Shown here piece by piece: positions 59,454 through 64,000 of a DNA stretch of 64,000 nucleotides. How positions within the stretch are numbered: position 1 is the first letter of the stretch; the number at the start of each line of letters is the position of its first letter. Below the pieces are notes generated by a model that did not search any database, was not told where the DNA came from, and saw only the letters and a list, made by a program, of their open reading frames with translations. A program made the translations under genes and the position numbers. The stretch spans positions 8,899,558-8,963,557 of the forward strand of contig CM046844.1 in assembly GCA_025618425.1 (NCBI GenBank). The letters run 5' to 3'. This DNA is from Heliocidaris tuberculata. Its lineage: Eukaryota > Echinodermata > Echinoidea > Camarodonta > Echinometridae.

Positions 59454-60186
59454 ATATGTGACCATGATTTGCTCAACAAATCACACAATGGAGATATGCA
59501 AGTAATTGAAAAATGCTTTTAATGACAAAGCAATGTCTTAAATATAAAATCATCTTTTAAGTGAGACACATTCACCCATAAACAAATAAGAGATGCAAGT
59601 TGAGCAAATTTGTTGTGACCACCGACATATTTTTAAATGTGAACTGAACCACGATTGGGAAATAGAATAGAAATGAAATGGTTAGTAAAATATCTATACA
59701 ATTCTCACTCGACATTCGTAACTATTTCCTCATAACACACTACCTACAAATTATACGCATTTTTTTTCAAAATGGTTAATAAATACATGTACATCAAAGA
59801 ATTTATGTAGTACAAATTATTAATCACCATGTTGGCATTTTGTATTGCTGTTTTTGTAATATTTCTGCAGGCATTAAAATGGCTTTACATGCAAGTGTAT
59901 ATTTCATATTTGAGCAAAGCCTTTTTTGTTTGGTACCACTGAAAAGACGAGCAAAACTCACATTTGATTTGAGTTTCGAAGTACAAGATATTGCTCTGAA
60001 ATAAAATGTACATCAGTGTGAAGCATATCACAGACTAAATCTATATTAAAATTTTTAAAGGAACTTTTTATAGAAATATCTACGAAATAATACAACAGGT
60101 AATTAATTTCAAACAGGGTCAAACAAATAAATGATAAAACCATCTAATTGACTGCCTCTGTACCGTACATTAAGTTTGATGAGGAG

Positions 60187-60420
60187 CCTGATCAGTTAAG
60201 AGTAGGCATTTTGTCTCTCTGTGACATTGAATTGAATTTTTATGGATTTTAATTTCAGAAGGTGACCATGGCAACCGAATTTTATCAAATTCCAACTCCT
60301 TCAGTGATGCCCTTCACAATGAAACATAAAATAGCTCGCTTCAATTAAATACTTATTTTCTACAGGCCTTCGAACTTTCAAAATTTGTCAAATATCCATC
60401 TGCGACTAACCGATCAGGCT
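60187..60420. mobile_element. short deletion derivative of the 2.65-kb transposon
   Basis: Starts gagcctgatcagttaagagt and ends gactaaccgatcaggctc, about 235 bp. Its left part matches the right end of the 40990 element (including the sense of ...ctcttaaccgatcagg) and its right part matches the left end (tttcaaaatttgtca, gccttcgaactttc), so it lies in the opposite orientation and lacks the interior and the iterons. Confidence 0.75.
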
Positions 60421-60658
60421 CCGAGTCAAAAGACGTCTTTTTTTACAAGACATAATAGTTAATCTTTATTATTGAGTACATTGAGAGGCAATATGCTTCA
60501 CGTCCAATATGGCAAAATGTGTTAGAATGTTGGTACATGTGCATAAAATGTCAATTTATTATGTCATTATTCTCATATTCTTATATATTCCAAAAATGAT
60601 ATAATCCTTATTTTTCCCACTGGAAAGGCAAATTTAAATACACTCCTTATGATATTAA

Positions 60659-61019
60659 AGGGTACCAATCACCCAAAAATATTTTACTCTGAATGTTAGA
60701 GGTTCCATGTTACTCTACTATATTCCAAATATGGGCTTGGAATATCACTTCTATAAAGAGATATTACAAGTTTAATCATACTCTATAAAAGCGACTCGTG
60801 AGTAGACTACTCAACGCACCAGTACGCGCTCGCCAAGATAAGGGCTCGCGCGGAACCCAACTCAATGGTTCGGTTCCGCGTAAGCACCTTCATGTTATCC
60901 TTTATTTTCTTCATACTCCTAAACTGTTGACCTATAGAATTTCAGATAAAACTCTTTGAGGTTAATTTTATACTTTCTAGTGGTATACAAATTATTTTTT
61001 CAGGTGGTTGGTACACTTT
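60659..61019 (+). mobile_element. TTAA-type MITE, family F copy 2
   Basis: TTAA at 60655-60658 and 61020-61023; starts agggtaccaatcacccaaa, ends caggtggttggtacacttt. Interior has a GC-rich core near 60800-60890. Confidence 0.75.
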
Positions 61020-61594
61020 TTAAAAACATGACTCTGCGTTCCATAAGAACGATTACACGTACTGTCACTTATCTTCTGAGCAGAGGCAAGTTCCTCTATA
61101 ACATCTCCCTCTCCACAGTCTTTCAAAGTAATTATTAATATTCCATAGCGCATATCACATTATGATATAACATTCCTATGCGTATCCCAAAGAGCTTTAG
61201 AAATTTGTCTTACCTTGTTGATATTTTATCTCATTTCCCTAGGCTTCATTTACAAACCCTCTGCATATTCACTGGGTTAAAATGATATAACAAATGCTCA
61301 ATACCATGACTATACAAAATACATACACATGTACAATGTAGCATGATTAAATTCTACACTTGTAATCTTCACAGACAAATGGAAGCACGCATTAGAATAA
61401 TGTAAAATGAGGAGGAAAATATACAGTCAGATTTATATGTTCAGCACATAGAAAAACCATGCTTATTTCCAATTAACTAAATCCCCCAAAAAGTCAAAAG
61501 AAGGGAAAAAATCATAAGTACCTGTATAAATGTTGCTTTACTGTACATGATATAATCTTGTCGAGTTGAATTTCATACACAACTTAATTTACAG

Positions 61595-61805
61595 TACTGT
61601 AAAATCAGAAACTTTCACGACACAAAACTTTCACAAATTGTTAATGACAGCCAATTTTGCTGCAAGAAACTTTCGCGAATTCCAATAATTTCATGTTGTT
61701 TCAATTGTGATTTGATTATTTCGCAGCATGAAACTTTCGCAAATCTCGACCACTCGCGAAATTCTCGAAAGTTTTTTGCACGCGAAAATTTCTGGTTTTA
61801 CAGTA
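61595..61805. mobile_element. TACTGTAAAATCAGAAA-ended MITE
   Basis: Left tactgtaaaatcagaaac, right tttctggttttacagta; rich in actttcgcgaa words. A partial copy, left end only, is at 57064-57142. Confidence 0.7.
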
Positions 61806-63082
61806 TTACGAGCATCCAAAAGAACATATGCTCATATTGAAACAGAATCCAATTATAAATCTTTGTAAGCCCTTTATCTTACAAACACAAAGAACTAATT
61901 GCTGAAAATAAAGAACAGGAAGTACATGTACATTAATGTTGTAGCATTTGAATTGTTTTGATTAATTTTGATAAGTGTTAATCCAGTAACCCTTGCAATA
62001 CACCCTTCCTTTTTATTTTCAAAGTCTTATAAGGTTTTCTTTTTCAAGCCAAAGAGGAATTCATATTTTGACATACAATGACTATGTGATAATAATACAC
62101 ATTGTATACTTAACAACCCTCTTGGATTCCAACTCAGTACTATCTTTATAGTACCCATATCTTCATATCAATCTACTCATATAGTACCACTCAGCTAATA
62201 AGGTTTATCTTTAGATCATAACATAGATCACCAATTTCTACCTACATGTAGACCACAGTCATGATTATTTGGAGCAAATACCTTCCAACATGATTGAACA
62301 TTACATAGAAAAAACAGTCAATAATCTTTAGGATGACATACATGTAGGTGAGTCTTTATCATTCATATATCTAAGACAGTGTTGCCTAATAGATCAAAAT
62401 ATTAAACAATATAAGACGAACTATTGATATGATGCAGTGTGAATTCATAACGTGGATTAACTATCGATGCATTGTATATACTCTCTTTTACAATTGTTTT
62501 CTTATCAGTGCGAGATATTTGGCTTTTGGCAGATATCTTGATGGCAGAAGACCATGTAGTTGAATAGAATCGCATTCAAACAGTTTTGTCCCGTTTGCTG
62601 ACTCTAGGATACCTAATGTCAATAAATTAATTTCTTTTTAAATCTAATATTTTCAGAGAAGTTCAATATAAATCTAAGCAAAAGCAGTGAAAATACTGCT
62701 GAACTTCTTAATAACCACAGAAGGCTTTATTACATAAATCAGGTAATGCTGAGCAGGACAGCTTTAAACTGAAAATCTATTTTATTATAGCATGTTCAGT
62801 TACATGTCACAGCCCACACCCAATTGGCAGTCCTTCAGTGATAAATTAGCAAAACCTGCCTTATTGTCACATATCCTCACCTTTTGACAAATTCAGGCCC
62901 TGCCCAATAAGGAGTCAAATGTATCCCAATTCAATACATGCCAAGTCAATTCACAAGTCCTGTATTTTTAAAATGATATTCAGGCTAAGCCTACTTGGTA
63001 GTGACATGATGTTGAAATAATGTAAGCCACACCCCCTGGTAACTATGCTGAGCGATTGGACATGCCTCCCACTGGTTGGTAA

Positions 63083-63196
63083 CTATGCTGAGAGTGATTG
63101 GACACGCCTTCCGTTGCACTCTCTGCAGAGGATATGATCATCCAATGGATAGCATCCTCTTCCATCGGCTTCAGATGACAGCAACACTCCGCAATC
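63083..63196 (-). CDS. zyxin/LPP/TRIP6-type LIM protein, last coding exon
   Basis: Acceptor cttgacag at 63197-63203 (minus). Encodes 37 residues, DCGVLLSSEADGRGCYPLDD, HILCREC and NGRRVQSLSA, then TAG at 63085-63083. It completes the second zinc finger of the last LIM domain (Cys2, Cys24 and Cys27 of this exon). GCYPLDDHILC is typical of LPP, TRIP6 and zyxin; ajuba-type proteins have CYPLEDHLFC. A minus-strand AATAAA near 62780 could end a 300-bp 3' UTR. Confidence 0.92.
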   Translation of the reverse strand, partial: DCGVLLSSEADGRGCYPLDDHILCRECNGRRVQSLSA

Positions 63197-63885
63197 CTGT
63201 CAAGGAACAATGGAAAAAAAATGGTGAATAAATGAATACATGCATCAAATTAACATTGAAAATGTTGTGAAACTCTTTTCATTCGCAACAAACAAACAAG
63301 TATAAAGACATTAATCTAGATTTCCATCCAGGTGAAATAAGGGAGAATTTGTTGAGTACTTAAGCATCTTAGCAGCAAGGTGCAAGTCATGGTAACTGCT
63401 TGTAATAATCAATAGAGTATATTGATAAAGTAGAAGCATAATATTCCATTTATTATTATTATCATTTTTATAAATATACTTTTTAAATTATATTGAAAAA
63501 TAAGGGTTAGCAAAAGTAAAGAAAAAAACAAAAGGAAATATATTTGGGAGATAAAAAAGGTTTAGAATGAGTGAGAATTAAAAACAGAAAGATGAAATTA
63601 GTCCATTTTCTTTACTTCTGAATGTGAGTCTACAAACTGCCACCAAAAAAAAACTCAGAAACTCGGGTGCTTTTTTTTCTTTTTTGATGGTGGTATTAAA
63701 TGAATGGCAAGTGTGGATGCATGACCCAACAAAGGTTCTATGCTTACTCACTTATCTGTGAGTTATAAGGTACATAAATGTGAAGCACAGTACGCTTTAA
63801 AAAGCCTTCATGTTTTTTAGGCAGATTACCCCTTCATATTTGAACGAGCCTTTAGAACTGGAAAGAGTGTTTGTACTGTACTCAC

Positions 63886-64000
63886 CTCACATTTGTAGCA
63901 GTGGACATGGAAGCTACGATCAAGAGCTACAATACGGACTGTCTCCTCCTGACCATCATCAGGCATGATAGGTTGAAGGCACACAGAACAACGAGGAGCA
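63886..64000 (-). CDS. zyxin/LPP/TRIP6-type LIM protein, penultimate exon (partial, runs off window)
   Basis: Donor gtgagt at 63885. The 38 codons give [38 protein letters not shown]: Cys4, Cys7, His31, Cys34 and Cys37, with 23 residues between Cys7 and His31, the long first finger that marks the third LIM domain of the zyxin family. Family knowledge: these proteins sit at focal adhesions and actin filaments, bind Ena/VASP or alpha-actinin, and shuttle to the nucleus. Which paralogue this is cannot be settled without the N-terminal exons beyond 64000. Confidence 0.9.

Larger units (their letters stand above)
55577..63082. other. intergenic region between convergent EXOC8 and LIM gene
   Basis: Holds the EXOC8 3' UTR of unknown length and the mobile elements listed. 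No open frame has homology I recognise. The LIM 3' UTR probably occupies the last few hundred bases. Confidence 0.6.

Noticed and set aside
1..64000. CRISPR arrays, operons, prophage or other prokaryotic systems
   Set aside because: Introns, LINE/SINE/MITE content and animal gene families show a eukaryotic genome; repeat arrays here lack spacer structure.

Overview
This is a window of animal nuclear DNA. It is AT-rich, with multi-exon genes, GT-AG introns, many small inverted-repeat transposons and microsatellites. The frequent palindromic word ACATGTACATGT and intron-rich orthologues of vertebrate genes suggest a marine deuterostome, most likely a sea urchin. That assignment is inference from style, not from a diagnostic marker.

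Three protein-coding genes can be read with confidence. (1) KLHL17 (actinfilin-type BTB-BACK-Kelch protein) lies on the minus strand. Nine coding exons run from 15937 down to 7396 and join into a 646-residue protein in perfect phase. A probable further 5' exon sits at about 21192-21205 and beyond. (2) EXOC8/Exo84, a subunit of the exocyst tether, lies on the plus strand. Seventeen coding exons from 31322 to 55576 join in phase to 682 residues, including a PH domain and the C-terminal Exo84 domain. (3) The 3' end of a zyxin/LPP/TRIP6-type LIM protein lies on the minus strand at 63083-64000; two exons encode the last LIM domain and the rest of the gene is outside the window. KLHL17 and EXOC8 are divergent; EXOC8 and the LIM gene are convergent.

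Layout: 1-3.2 kb holds repeats and small foldback elements. 3.2-7.4 kb is AT-rich sequence that may include a long KLHL17 3' UTR. 7.4-15.9 kb is KLHL17, with a dead non-LTR retrotransposon 3' end in one intron. 16-21.2 kb is its likely first intron, with a three-copy tandem repeat and a 720-bp CAT/CAC repeat. 21.2-31.3 kb is intergenic and full of inverted-repeat elements. 31.3-55.6 kb is EXOC8, whose introns hold most of the mobile DNA. 55.6-63 kb is intergenic, again with mobile elements.

The genes do not form an operon or pathway. KLHL17 (actin/Cul3 adaptor), EXOC8 (exocytosis) and the LIM protein (focal adhesion/actin) share a loose cytoskeleton and membrane theme that is probably coincidental. 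I see no coherent new biochemical system. The most notable observations are a 2.65-kb transposon with iterated subterminal motifs and a 240-bp deletion derivative; a SINE with a 7SL-like head interrupted by a transposon with a clean 5-bp target duplication; at least seven TTAA-flanked MITE families; and two decayed partial exon duplications inside EXOC8. All coordinates come from reading the sequence by eye and no homology search was run.
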